Assembly: GCA_910587035.1 (NCBI GenBank)
Contig: CAJUMQ010000001.1
Span: 168,113 to 232,112, forward strand
DNA length: 64,000 bases
Source: an uncultured Desulfovibrio sp.
GTDB taxonomy: Bacteria; Desulfobacterota; Desulfovibrionia; Desulfovibrionales; Desulfovibrionaceae
Reading direction: 5' to 3'
The stretch's first letter is position 1. Every line of letters starts with the position of its first letter. A program made the position numbers and the translations under genes. A model generated the notes under the pieces. That model had not been told where the DNA came from, made no database searches, and was given only the letters and a program-made list of their open reading frames with translations. This document shows positions 49,880 through 58,196 of this stretch, piece by piece.

Positions 49880-50700
49880 GGGGAAAAACAAAGCTCCTGC
49901 CTGCCAGGCTGCGTGAGGTCCTGGCGGGAATGCCGGGGATGATCCTGGCCTTTTCGGGTGGACTGGACAGCCGTTTTCTGGCCCATGCCGCACAACTATG
50001 CGGCTGCGGGGTTATAGCCGCGCATGTGGCAGGTCCGCATGTCTGCCATACTGACAGCGCATTTGGCAGGACCTGGGCAGAACATGCGGGGCTGGAATTT
50101 CACAGTCTTGAAATGAATCCGCTTGTCTTCCCAGCAGTTGCTGGGAACAGTCGGCTGCGCTGCCGGGAGTGCAAACAGGGCATCTTCATGGCCATACGCA
50201 CGGCCTTTGCCGACAGACTGAATGATGGCTTTCGCCTCTGCGATGGCGGCAATGCATCCGACATATTGCAATACAGACCCGGCGCACAGGCGGCCGCGGC
50301 CTGCGGCGTCATCTCCCCCCTCGCGCAGGCCGGCCTTGACAAACCACATATACGCGAGCTGGCTCATGCCACAGGGCTGGCGAATCCGCAACAGCATGCC
50401 AGGCCCTGCCTGCTCACACGCCTTGCCTACGGGGTTGCTCCCACGCGCGAGCTGTTGCTGGCCCTGGCTGCGGCAGAGGAGGAAATTGGTGAGCTGCTCA
50501 CGGGCCATTGCCATGATGCGCCCGATTTTCGCTTGCGTCTTTCGCCTGAGCCCGTGCTGCATCTGACCAGAAGCGTCAAAACCTTTGAGGAGCAATTAAT
50601 CAGCATTGCCGAAAGACATGGCTTTGCAGGCTGCAAAATCGAAATCCTGCCCGAATTGAGCGGCTACTTTGACAGGATGGAAAATCCCGGCCAGCCCTGA
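49876..50700 (+). CDS. larE: LarE-like ATP-dependent sulfur transferase
   Basis: 274 residues starting with GTG, overlapping the hisF stop. The PP-loop ATP pyrophosphatase motif is LAFSGGLDSRFLAHAA (~20), and the LarE pattern continues with RCRECKQG, CDGGNASDILQYRPGAQAAA, ISPLAQAGLDKPHIRELAHA and ARPCLLTRLAYGV. The Cys in that last motif sits where characterised LarE proteins have the sacrificial or cluster Cys. LarE makes the thioacid for the nickel-pincer cofactor of lactate racemase. The larB and larC genes are 12 kb downstream; larA is not in the window. Cotranscription with hisHF is unusual. Confidence 0.82.
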   Translation: MRGKTKLLPARLREVLAGMPGMILAFSGGLDSRFLAHAAQLCGCGVIAAHVAGPHVCHTDSAFGRTWAEHAGLEFHSLEMNPLVFPAVAGNSRLRCRECKQGIFMAIRTAFADRLNDGFRLCDGGNASDILQYRPGAQAAAACGVISPLAQAGLDKPHIRELAHATGLANPQQHARPCLLTRLAYGVAPTRELLLALAAAEEEIGELLTGHCHDAPDFRLRLSPEPVLHLTRSVKTFEEQLISIAERHGFAGCKIEILPELSGYFDRMENPGQP

Positions 50701-50853
50701 GTTCCGGTCCGGCGGGGGAACATGTTATTATTGTCGCAGGCAGCGCCTGGCACCGCGGCCCCTGGATGCAGCCACAGTCTGGACTTTGAAAAAAAACTGC
50801 ACTATATTGACAAAAACTGGATAAATTTTTGAACTTTTAACAAGGAGTACCCT

Positions 50854-50964
50854 ATGGCTCACAAGAAAATTGAACGCAAAAAAGAGCTGGATCGCCGCCG
50901 CAAACGCCGCGCAGAACGCATGAAACTGCGTCTCAAGGAAGCAAGGAGCGGCCTGACTGCCTGA
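50854..50964 (+). CDS. Very small, highly basic conserved-looking protein
   Basis: 36 residues, beginning MAHKKIERKKELDRRRKRRA and ending RMKLRLKEARSGLTA, with a strong AAGGAG eight bases before the ATG. Almost half the residues are Lys or Arg, and the whole chain would be one amphipathic helix, which suggests RNA or ribosome binding. It resembles short basic proteins I recall in Desulfovibrio genomes but belongs to no named family that I recognise. A TTGACA (50807-50812) lies upstream without a good -10. The stretch 50965-51183 downstream shows nothing supportable. Confidence 0.72.
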   Translation: MAHKKIERKKELDRRRKRRAERMKLRLKEARSGLTA

Positions 50965-51183
50965 GCAGAAGCCGGCAGCCAGATGTCGCGGCATGGCGAA
51001 TGCAATCATGCGCATTCGCCCAACATTTATTTAAAAGACATGCCCTGTCAAAATCGTTCCCGGCCCCGCAGCTTGCGGGCGAGGGTTTCAGATATGCCAG
51101 GCAGGCATGGCCAATTTCCTATCCAGGTGGCGATTTTGCCAAAACCTGAAGCGAAAAAATCCGCAAGCGCGGTCAGTTAAGAA

Positions 51184-51570
51184 ATGCCTATCTATGAATA
51201 TCAATGTCCAAAATGCGGAAAAGTCTTTGAAGAATGGGTGAAATCATCCGAGGCGCACAAGGAGGAAGCGTGCCCGGTTTGTGGCACCCCCTCGCCGCGC
51301 ATAATTTCGCGCACCTCCTTTGTGCTCAAGGGTGACGGGTGGTATGTAAGCGATTATGGCTACCGCAAGGGAATAACTGAAGAAGGCGGATCTGGCGCAA
51401 GCGTGCCAGCCAAATCCCATCCGGTTTCACCGGCCACCCAGGGCGAGAAAAGCCTGGCCACAACTAATCCGGACACAAAAAAGACAGAGCCGGCACCAGC
51501 CAAAAATGCAGAGGGAAGCACGGGCGCCACATCTGCTGCCAAGGCCGAGACCCCAAAAGCCGCATCCTGA
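51184..51570 (+). CDS. FmdB-family zinc-ribbon protein
   Basis: 128 residues. The N-terminal ~45 residues form the FmdB/CxxC zinc ribbon: MPIYEYQCPKCGKVFEEWVK, then CPVCGTPSPRIISRTSFVLK. These small proteins are putative regulators of unknown action. The C-terminal ~60 residues are Ala/Lys/Thr-rich and disordered (KTEPAPAKNAEGSTGATSAA). It precedes purB by 80 bases. Confidence 0.88.
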   Translation: MPIYEYQCPKCGKVFEEWVKSSEAHKEEACPVCGTPSPRIISRTSFVLKGDGWYVSDYGYRKGITEEGGSGASVPAKSHPVSPATQGEKSLATTNPDTKKTEPAPAKNAEGSTGATSAAKAETPKAAS

Positions 51571-51650
51571 TATGCTGGTTGCGCTCCAGATGCCTCGGCG
51601 TGGCTGGCATCACCGGATATGAAAGATGCCATGCGCCCCAGGGGAAGAAG

Positions 51651-52949
51651 ATGATTGACCGTTACACCAGGCCGCAAATGGCCAAAGTTTGGACAAAAGC
51701 CAACCGATTTCAGGCATGGCTTGATGTGGAGCTCGCCATCTGTGAGGCCTGGACCAGGCGTGGCAGAATTCCCGCGACAGCGCTGGAAAATATCCGGGCC
51801 AGGGCTGTCATCGATGTGGATCGCATTGAAGCCATTGAAGAAGTCACCCGCCATGATGTCATAGCCTTTCTGACCTCCCTTGAGGAAAAAATCGGGCCGG
51901 ATGCGCGCTACATCCATGTTGGCTGCACCTCTTCGGACATTGTGGACACGGCAAATGCCCTGCTGTTGCGGCAGGCCGGCAACCTCATTCTGGAGGATAT
52001 CGGCAGCCTGCTTGACACCCTGAAGACATGCGCCCACAGACACAAAGGTGTCATGTGCATGGGCCGGACCCATGGCGTTCACGCGGAGCCGACAAGTTTT
52101 GGCCTCAAGCTGGCCGGCTTTTATGCCGAATTTTCACGCCACAAAGCCAGAATCGCCACTGCCCTGAAAAACCTCGAAGTTGGCAAGATTTCCGGCGCTG
52201 TGGGCACCTGCGCCTTTCTTTCCCCAGAGATTGAGAAGGAGGCCCTTGCCAGCCTGGGCCTTAGTCCCGATCCCCACTCCACCCAGATTGTGCAGCGGGA
52301 CAGATACGCGGAATTTTTTACCGCCCTGGCCATCATGGGGGGAGGTATCGAAAGACTGGCCATAGAATTGCGGCATCTCCAGAGAACGGAAGTTCTGGAA
52401 GCCGAGGAAGGCTTTGCAAAAGGTCAAAAGGGCTCATCGGCAATGCCGCACAAGAAAAACCCCATCTCGGCCGAAAATCTGTGCGGGCTGTCACGCATAC
52501 TGCGCGGCAATGCCCTGGCAGCCATGGAAGATCAGGCATTGTGGCATGAGCGCGACATAAGCCATTCCTCGGTGGAAAGGATTATAATGCCGGATTCCAC
52601 CATTCTGGCGGATTATGCCCTGAACAGACTCAACAGGCTTCTGGAGAATCTGGTGGTCCATGCCGGCCGGATGCTGGAAAACATGGACATGTCCTTTGGC
52701 CTGTACTTTTCGCAACGCGTGCTCAATGCGCTCCTTGAAAGCGGAATGCCGCGCCAGGCGGCATATGAATCCGTGCAAAGGCTTGCAATGCAAAGCTGGG
52801 AGAGCCGCAAGCCATTTGCGGAGCTGGTCAGGGCGGACAATGGGATGCGGGAAAGGCTTGGAGATGAAAAACTGGCGGAAATTTTTGATCCGGCCTATTA
52901 TTTGCAATACGAGGATGACATTTTTGCGCGAGTTTTTGCCGATGCCTGA
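51651..52949 (+). CDS. purB: Adenylosuccinate lyase
   Basis: 432 residues from the ATG at 51651, with GGGGAAGAAG upstream; the open frame extends further 5' without need. The fumarase-superfamily motifs are present: HVGCTSSDIVDTANALLLRQ (~85), GRTHGVHAEPTSFGLKL (~140), and the signature SSAMPHKKNPISAENLCGLS (~262). It cleaves SAICAR and adenylosuccinate in purine synthesis. pyrE follows after 36 bases. Confidence 0.96.
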   Translation: MIDRYTRPQMAKVWTKANRFQAWLDVELAICEAWTRRGRIPATALENIRARAVIDVDRIEAIEEVTRHDVIAFLTSLEEKIGPDARYIHVGCTSSDIVDTANALLLRQAGNLILEDIGSLLDTLKTCAHRHKGVMCMGRTHGVHAEPTSFGLKLAGFYAEFSRHKARIATALKNLEVGKISGAVGTCAFLSPEIEKEALASLGLSPDPHSTQIVQRDRYAEFFTALAIMGGGIERLAIELRHLQRTEVLEAEEGFAKGQKGSSAMPHKKNPISAENLCGLSRILRGNALAAMEDQALWHERDISHSSVERIIMPDSTILADYALNRLNRLLENLVVHAGRMLENMDMSFGLYFSQRVLNALLESGMPRQAAYESVQRLAMQSWESRKPFAELVRADNGMRERLGDEKLAEIFDPAYYLQYEDDIFARVFADA

Positions 52950-52985
52950 CACAGGCATGAAGACAGGCAGACACAGGGGGAGACA

Positions 52986-53543
52986 ATGATCGAATACAAA
53001 CGCCGTCTTGCACGCCTGCTGTACGAAAAATCCTATAAGGAAGGGGACTTTGTGCTGACCTCCGGCAAAAAAAGCGACTATTATTTTGATTGCCGGGTCA
53101 CTGCCCTTTCCGCAGAGGGTTCCTGGTTAATTGGCACCCTGTTCAATGACATGCTGGCAAATCTTGCCATTAGCGGCGTCGGGGGAATGACGCTGGGCGC
53201 GGACCCCCTTGTGTCTTCCGTGACTGTCATTTCGCATATCCGTCAAAGACCTCTCAATGGTCTGCTTGTGCGCAAGGAGGCCAAGGGCCATGGCACAGGT
53301 CAATATGTGGAGGGCCTTGCGAATTTTTCCCGTGGAGACAATGTGGCCATGCTGGAAGATGTGGTGACCACTGGCGGCTCCCTCCTCAAGGCTTGCGAGC
53401 GAATTCAGGACTGCGGACTCAATATCGCCGCAGTCTGCGCCATTCTGGACAGGGAGGAAGGTGGCCGGGAGGCCATTGCCGCTGCGGGTTTTAATCTGCT
53501 GGCCCTATATACACGCAGGGAGCTGCTGGAACTTGCATCCTGA
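52986..53543 (+). CDS. pyrE: Orotate phosphoribosyltransferase
   Basis: 185 residues. GGGGGAG precedes the ATG. The type I phosphoribosyltransferase motif is VAMLEDVVTTGGSLLKACER (~118-137), with the KEAKGHGTGQYVEG loop before it. EGDFVLTSGKKSDYYFDCRV near the N-terminus binds orotate. It converts orotate and PRPP to OMP; pyrD and pyrK of the same pathway lie 6-8 kb upstream. The next gene starts in an overlapping frame region. Confidence 0.94.
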   Translation: MIEYKRRLARLLYEKSYKEGDFVLTSGKKSDYYFDCRVTALSAEGSWLIGTLFNDMLANLAISGVGGMTLGADPLVSSVTVISHIRQRPLNGLLVRKEAKGHGTGQYVEGLANFSRGDNVAMLEDVVTTGGSLLKACERIQDCGLNIAAVCAILDREEGGREAIAAAGFNLLALYTRRELLELAS

Positions 53544-53658
53544 TTTCACCAGAACTGGACAGATCCTGGGGCGGTCCGCATTTACATTTTTTAATATTAC
53601 AAATGCGACATCGCCAGTATTTCGCCTGAAAAGCGCCACTTACAGGTTCATCTGGCAC

Positions 53659-55833
53659 GTGTTTGCCCCGCGTTTTGGCCGCAAGTCAGGCTACAGGCGT
53701 AAATTTCTGTCTGGACGCGCATTTGCAGCAGCTCTTTGCTGCCTGATGAGTCTTTGCCTGTGCCCAGCTGTCAGAGCGGACAACTGGCAGGCCAGCATTT
53801 ATGAAGAGGGCGTGCCACAGCATGTGGTCGGGGTGGACAAAAAAAATCGCACGTTCAATTTTTTTGAAAAAAACAGCCCCCTGAGGCTCAAATACTCCTA
53901 CCCCTGCGTGACCGGCCAGCTCCAGGGCGACAAGCAGCAGATCAATGATCTTCGTACGCCAGAGGGCATCTATTTTGTTGAATACAAGATCGCCAATGGG
54001 CTAGACTTCCGTGAATATGGCGGCGTGGCCTATACTCTCAACTATCCCAATCCGGTTGACCGTCTGCGCGGCAAGACCGGACATGGCATATGGATACACA
54101 GCAAGGGCTTTGAGCTTTCGCCCACCAGAGGCTGTGTCGCCATTGACCTTCGCAGCATCTCGGAGGTGGGCCCCCTGCTCACTCCCGGCACACCTGTGGT
54201 AGTGGCGGAGGAACTTAAAGGCACAACCGCCGATGATGATGCGCTGGCCACCCTGCGCGGCCTGATGGCCGAATGGAGCCAAGCCTGGGAATCCCGCTCG
54301 GACCGCCTCTTCAACTATTATGACCCAGACTCCTACACTCGCGCCACTGAGAATTTCACCGCCTTCAGGCAAAACAAGGAACGCCTCTTCAAAATCCTTT
54401 CCTTCATAAAGATTTACAATCGCGAGATACATGCTCTTGAGGGTCCTGGCTACTGGGTGACATGGTCCGAGCAGTATTACACGGCCTCAAATCTCTCCAC
54501 AGAAGGCATCAGGCGCCTCTACTGGCAAAAAAATGACCAGGGGCAGTTCCGTATAGTTGGCATGGAGTGGACCCCGCGTGATGTCGGCATGAGCGCCGAT
54601 TTCAAAAAAGGCAGGCTTGTGGCCCAAGCGCAGCCGGTGGTGGTTGCGGACACGGCATCCGAGCTGCCTCTTGCCCCAAGACTTGACATGCCCGAACAAC
54701 CTGCAGCTGATGCGCCTGCATCCCCCGACAAGTCATATCTTGGCAGGATAAAGGGGAGCATTGGCGCCACCATTGCCGCGCTAACGGAGAATCTTGTGGC
54801 CATCAGCGAACCTCTGGTGCCCAAAAAAATGCCCAGAGCCGAGCCGCCGGAGGAATTTTCCTGGGGCATTGGCCGTAAGCTGACAGAACCGCAGCCTCCG
54901 GCCACACCTGCGCAGCCGGCAACCCAGACACAGCCGGAAACGCCAGCGCCCGCAGCGGCACAACCAGCTCCGGCAACCGTCCAGCCAGCGTCCACTCCGG
55001 CCAGCAAGACCAATGCACAGCCGGTCGATCTTGCCCATGATGGCGCGACGGAGGCAGAAGTTCTTGCGCGCGAAAATGCATGGGCCCAGGCCTACCGCAA
55101 TCGCAGCGATGACATTGAGCAGCTCTACAATGCAGCCAGATTCAATCGTCTGCCACAAACATACAAATTGCCGCATGTGCAGTCTCTCAAGACGCATTTG
55201 CGCCTGATAAAAAACGAGCTGGCCCAACCCTGGCTGTTTTTTGTGAACCGGCCCGCCACCATTGATATAAATGGCCCCCTGGCCCGAAGCACCACGGAGG
55301 AAATGGTTGTCACTCCGCAGGGCATCCGTCAGGGGCGTCAGAGACTGTGGTGGCAGAAGGATGAAGCGGGCGACTTTAAAATTGTTGCCGCCGATTTCCA
55401 GCCGGCGTCCCTTGGACTTGAGGCCAATTATCTGGAGCATATAACCAACGATGTCTCGCGGATGATTGAAGACTGGCGCCGCGCATGGCTATCAGGCAAT
55501 ATAGATGACTATATTTCTTTTTACGCGACAAATGCCAGTCAGCAGGGGCGTGTGGGGCAGGCAAATATTCGCAGGCAGAAGGAGCAGCTATGGAGCCGGG
55601 TCAAGCCCAGCCAGGTTCAGCTCTCGGGCCTGAGGCTGGCCATGGATGGCAAAGGCATCCGCGCGGACATGAATCAGGACTATGCGGACAGTTCCGGACG
55701 AGCCGACAAAGGCGTGAAAACACTGTTTTTGCGCTATGACGGCAATCGCTGGCTCATTCAGCGGGAGGACTGGGCAGACAGTCGCGCCCAGGCAGGATTA
55801 AATACCATCAGGACTGCGAAACGGCTGCCCTGA
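53659..55833 (+). CDS. L,D-transpeptidase with three NTF2-like C-terminal repeats
   Basis: About 724 residues from a GTG at 53659; no ATG lies before the signal peptide (FAAALCCLMSLCLCPAVRA). The frame extends upstream into pyrE, so the start is uncertain. The YkuD catalytic motif is HGIWIHSKGFELSPTRGCVA (His and Cys). Three SnoaL/Cds6-like repeats follow, beginning AEWSQAWESRSDRLFNYY, ARENAWAQAYRNRSDDIEQL and IEDWRRAWLSGNIDDYISFY. A Pro/Ala/Gln-rich linker (~410-470) separates the first and second. It forms 3-3 crosslinks or anchors proteins on peptidoglycan in the periplasm. Confidence 0.8.
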   Translation: MFAPRFGRKSGYRRKFLSGRAFAAALCCLMSLCLCPAVRADNWQASIYEEGVPQHVVGVDKKNRTFNFFEKNSPLRLKYSYPCVTGQLQGDKQQINDLRTPEGIYFVEYKIANGLDFREYGGVAYTLNYPNPVDRLRGKTGHGIWIHSKGFELSPTRGCVAIDLRSISEVGPLLTPGTPVVVAEELKGTTADDDALATLRGLMAEWSQAWESRSDRLFNYYDPDSYTRATENFTAFRQNKERLFKILSFIKIYNREIHALEGPGYWVTWSEQYYTASNLSTEGIRRLYWQKNDQGQFRIVGMEWTPRDVGMSADFKKGRLVAQAQPVVVADTASELPLAPRLDMPEQPAADAPASPDKSYLGRIKGSIGATIAALTENLVAISEPLVPKKMPRAEPPEEFSWGIGRKLTEPQPPATPAQPATQTQPETPAPAAAQPAPATVQPASTPASKTNAQPVDLAHDGATEAEVLARENAWAQAYRNRSDDIEQLYNAARFNRLPQTYKLPHVQSLKTHLRLIKNELAQPWLFFVNRPATIDINGPLARSTTEEMVVTPQGIRQGRQRLWWQKDEAGDFKIVAADFQPASLGLEANYLEHITNDVSRMIEDWRRAWLSGNIDDYISFYATNASQQGRVGQANIRRQKEQLWSRVKPSQVQLSGLRLAMDGKGIRADMNQDYADSSGRADKGVKTLFLRYDGNRWLIQREDWADSRAQAGLNTIRTAKRLP

Positions 55834-55846
55834 GCTGGACTATATT

Positions 55847-56593
55847 GTGAAATATCACGAACAGCTCAACATCATTTTCATGCGCGACAATGGGCCGCGC
55901 AGCAATTTTCGCATTCGTCGCAGCAGATTTTATCTGCTGATCATCTTTTTCAGCTGTCTGCCATTCCTCTGTCTGCTGCTGGCAATCCAATGCTATGTGC
56001 TCTGGGAGGATAACCAGAAATTAAGGCTGGGCGTTGAAAGATTTGAGGCCGATTATCAGGCTGCCGAAGCCAGAGCCGAGAGGCTGGAAAACCTCGAGGC
56101 GCTTTTGCGTGAAGAGGATGTGCCCGGCCGTGAAATACTTGTGCGTCAGTTGGCAAAGGCTGATCAGCCTCAGGATGTGGATGAAAATCCGCCACAGGAG
56201 CCGGCTGAAAATGCCCATGGCGCTGAGGCCGAAGGCCCTGGCCATGAAGAGTTTCCTGTGGTCAACACCGGCAGGGTAAAGGTTAGCAATGTGCAGGTTC
56301 GGGCAATCCGTGGCAATGCCCTGCGCATCGGCCTGGATTTACGCAACCCTGATTCTGAGCAGCTTCTCAGCGGTCTTGTGGATGCGGTTCTGATTACGGC
56401 CAACGGTGAAAAGCGCGAGCTCAGTTTCACGCCAAGAGATGTTGGCAATTTCCGCATCAACCGCTTCAAGCGCACAGTAATGATGGCGCAGGTGCCCAGG
56501 GGCATCAGCCTTGTCAATGCGAGGATTATTCTGGAGGTGCGCAGCCAGAGCGGCGAGGTGATATACAGCAATATTTTTGCAGTGCAAAGATAA
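55847..56593 (+). CDS. Bitopic membrane protein of unknown function
   Basis: 248 residues from a GTG 13 bases after the L,D-transpeptidase stop; an ATG 11 codons later is also possible. A basic N-terminus (RSNFRIRRSRFYLLIIFF) leads to one membrane helix (~28-50), a short coiled coil (LGVERFEADYQAAEARAERL), an acidic linker and a C-terminal ~110-residue beta domain (VSNVQVRAIRGNALRIGLDL, REVSTFTPRDVG-like). The C-terminal part is periplasmic. No family is recognised. Its position makes it a probable partner of the transpeptidase. Confidence 0.62.
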   Translation: MKYHEQLNIIFMRDNGPRSNFRIRRSRFYLLIIFFSCLPFLCLLLAIQCYVLWEDNQKLRLGVERFEADYQAAEARAERLENLEALLREEDVPGREILVRQLAKADQPQDVDENPPQEPAENAHGAEAEGPGHEEFPVVNTGRVKVSNVQVRAIRGNALRIGLDLRNPDSEQLLSGLVDAVLITANGEKRELSFTPRDVGNFRINRFKRTVMMAQVPRGISLVNARIILEVRSQSGEVIYSNIFAVQR

Positions 56594-56654
56594 ACCTGCT
56601 GCGCAAGCAGAGGATTTATGGCTGCGGGAGAGTACCCCCCGCAGCCTTTCAATT

Positions 56655-58076
56655 TTAATATCTGTACATTTCGCTTTTGTAGGGGCCCTCGACCTTGACG
56701 CCAATATATTCGGCCTGCTCGGGGGTAAGGGTTGTGAGCTTCACGCCAAGCCTGCCAAGGTGCAGCCTCGCCACTTCCTCATCCAGCTCTTTTGGCAGGG
56801 TGTAAACCCTGTTCTCCAGTTTTTCCGTGGCAAGTTTTATCTGGGCCAGTGTCTGGTTTGTAAAGCTGTTGGACATTACAAAGCTGGCATGGCCGGTTGC
56901 GCAGCCAAGATTTACCAGCCTCCCCTCGGCAAGCACAATTATGGAACGGCCGGATTTAAGAGTCCACTTGTCCACCTGAGGCTTGATATTCAATTTGGTA
57001 ATGCCGGGATTGTCCTCGAGGTAGGTCATTTCAATCTCATTATCAAAATGTCCTATGTTGCAGACAATGGCCTCATCCTTCATCTTCTCCATGTCATTGC
57101 CGGTAATGACATGGTAATTGCCGGTGCAGGTGACAAAAATATCACCCAGGGGCGCGGCCTCTTCCATGGTGACAACTTCATAACCTTCCATGGCGGCCTG
57201 CAGGGCGCATATGGGGTCGATCTCCGTCACCAGAACACGCGCGCCAAAGCCGCGCATGGACTGGGCGCAGCCTTTGCCCACATCACCATAGCCGCAGACA
57301 ACGACAACTTTGCCGGCAACCATGATGTCGGTTGCCCGCTTTATGCCATCCGCCAGGGATTCCCGGCAGCCATAAAGGTTGTCGAACTTTGATTTGGTGA
57401 CGGAATCATTGACATTGATGGCCGGGAAAAGCAGCTTGCCTTCCTTTTCCAGCTGGTACAGGCGATGCACGCCTGTGGTGGTCTCCTCCGAAACCCCCTT
57501 CATGGAAGCCGCGACCTTCTGCCAATGGCGGGGCTCGGCCTTGAAACGCAGCGCAAGCCGGTCCAGGACGCATTGAAATTCCTTGCTATCCGCCTTTTTC
57601 TCCAGGAGGGAAGGGTCATTTTCCACCTCCACCCCCTTATGGATGAGCAGGGTGGCATCGCCGCCATCATCCACAATCAGGTCTGGGCCGGAGCCATCAG
57701 GCCAGGTCAGGGCCATCTCTGTGCACCACCAGTAGTCCTCAAGGGTTTCACCCTTCCAGGCAAATACCGCGGCAAGGCCCATGTCAACAACGGCAGCTGC
57801 TGCATGATCCTGGGTTGAAAAAATGTTGCAGGATGCCCAGCGGATGTCCGCGCCCAGAGCATGCAGGGTTTTGATAAGCATGGCGGTCTGGATGGTCATA
57901 TGCAGAGAGCCAGTTATTTTCATGCCTTTCAACGGTTTTAATGGCGCATATTTTTTTATGCATTCCATCAGACCTGGCATCTCCTTTTCAGAAAGCTGCA
58001 TTTCCTTTCTGCCAAAGGAGGCAAGCTGCATGTCCGCCACTTTATATGGCAATTTCAGATCAAGCTCCTGTGTCAT
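56655..58076 (-). CDS. ahcY: S-adenosylhomocysteine hydrolase
   Basis: 473 residues, full length. It hydrolyses SAH to adenosine and homocysteine. NAD-binding and catalytic motifs are conserved: SLHMTIQTAMLIKTL, FSTQDHAAAAV, NVNDSVTKSKFDNLYGCRES, VVCGYGDVGKGCAQSMRGFG, and VCNIGHFDNEIEM. The C-terminus KVEGPYKSEMYRY ends in the conserved Lys-x-x-x-Tyr-Arg-Tyr. GGGAGGAGAG precedes the ATG. The SahR-like regulator gene lies 120 bases upstream on the same strand. Confidence 0.97.
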   Translation of the reverse strand: MTQELDLKLPYKVADMQLASFGRKEMQLSEKEMPGLMECIKKYAPLKPLKGMKITGSLHMTIQTAMLIKTLHALGADIRWASCNIFSTQDHAAAAVVDMGLAAVFAWKGETLEDYWWCTEMALTWPDGSGPDLIVDDGGDATLLIHKGVEVENDPSLLEKKADSKEFQCVLDRLALRFKAEPRHWQKVAASMKGVSEETTTGVHRLYQLEKEGKLLFPAINVNDSVTKSKFDNLYGCRESLADGIKRATDIMVAGKVVVVCGYGDVGKGCAQSMRGFGARVLVTEIDPICALQAAMEGYEVVTMEEAAPLGDIFVTCTGNYHVITGNDMEKMKDEAIVCNIGHFDNEIEMTYLEDNPGITKLNIKPQVDKWTLKSGRSIIVLAEGRLVNLGCATGHASFVMSNSFTNQTLAQIKLATEKLENRVYTLPKELDEEVARLHLGRLGVKLTTLTPEQAEYIGVKVEGPYKSEMYRY

Positions 58077-58118
58077 TCTCTCCTCCCATTGCTGTTTTTT
58101 TCAGAATGAAAATCTTAA

Positions 58119-58147
58119 ATTATAGGGCGGCGCAGCCATCCTTTAAA
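58119..58147 (-). promoter_or_regulatory. Sigma-70 promoter of ahcY
   Basis: On the minus strand TTTAAA (plus coordinates 58142-58147) and TATAAT (58119-58124, six of six) are 17 bases apart. The inverted repeat TTTTCA-GAA-TGAAAA (58098-58112) lies just after the -10 and could be an operator. No SAH-riboswitch consensus was recognised in the 120-base gap. Confidence 0.65.
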
Positions 58148-58196
58148 CCCGAAAGCGCGGTCTTCAGGCTAATCCGGCGCATTACCCGAATACAAA

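Noticed and set aside
48474..50700. hisH-hisF-larE as a nucleotide-sugar amidotransferase set (WbpG or PseA type)
   Set aside because: HisF keeps the canonical histidine-pathway motifs, and the third gene has LarE motifs, not the CxxC-rich start of N-acetyl sugar amidotransferases.
58077..58196. A SAH riboswitch before ahcY
   Set aside because: The consensus core I know (a GAGGAGCGCUGC-like element) is not present in the 120-base gap; a promoter and a small inverted repeat explain it better.
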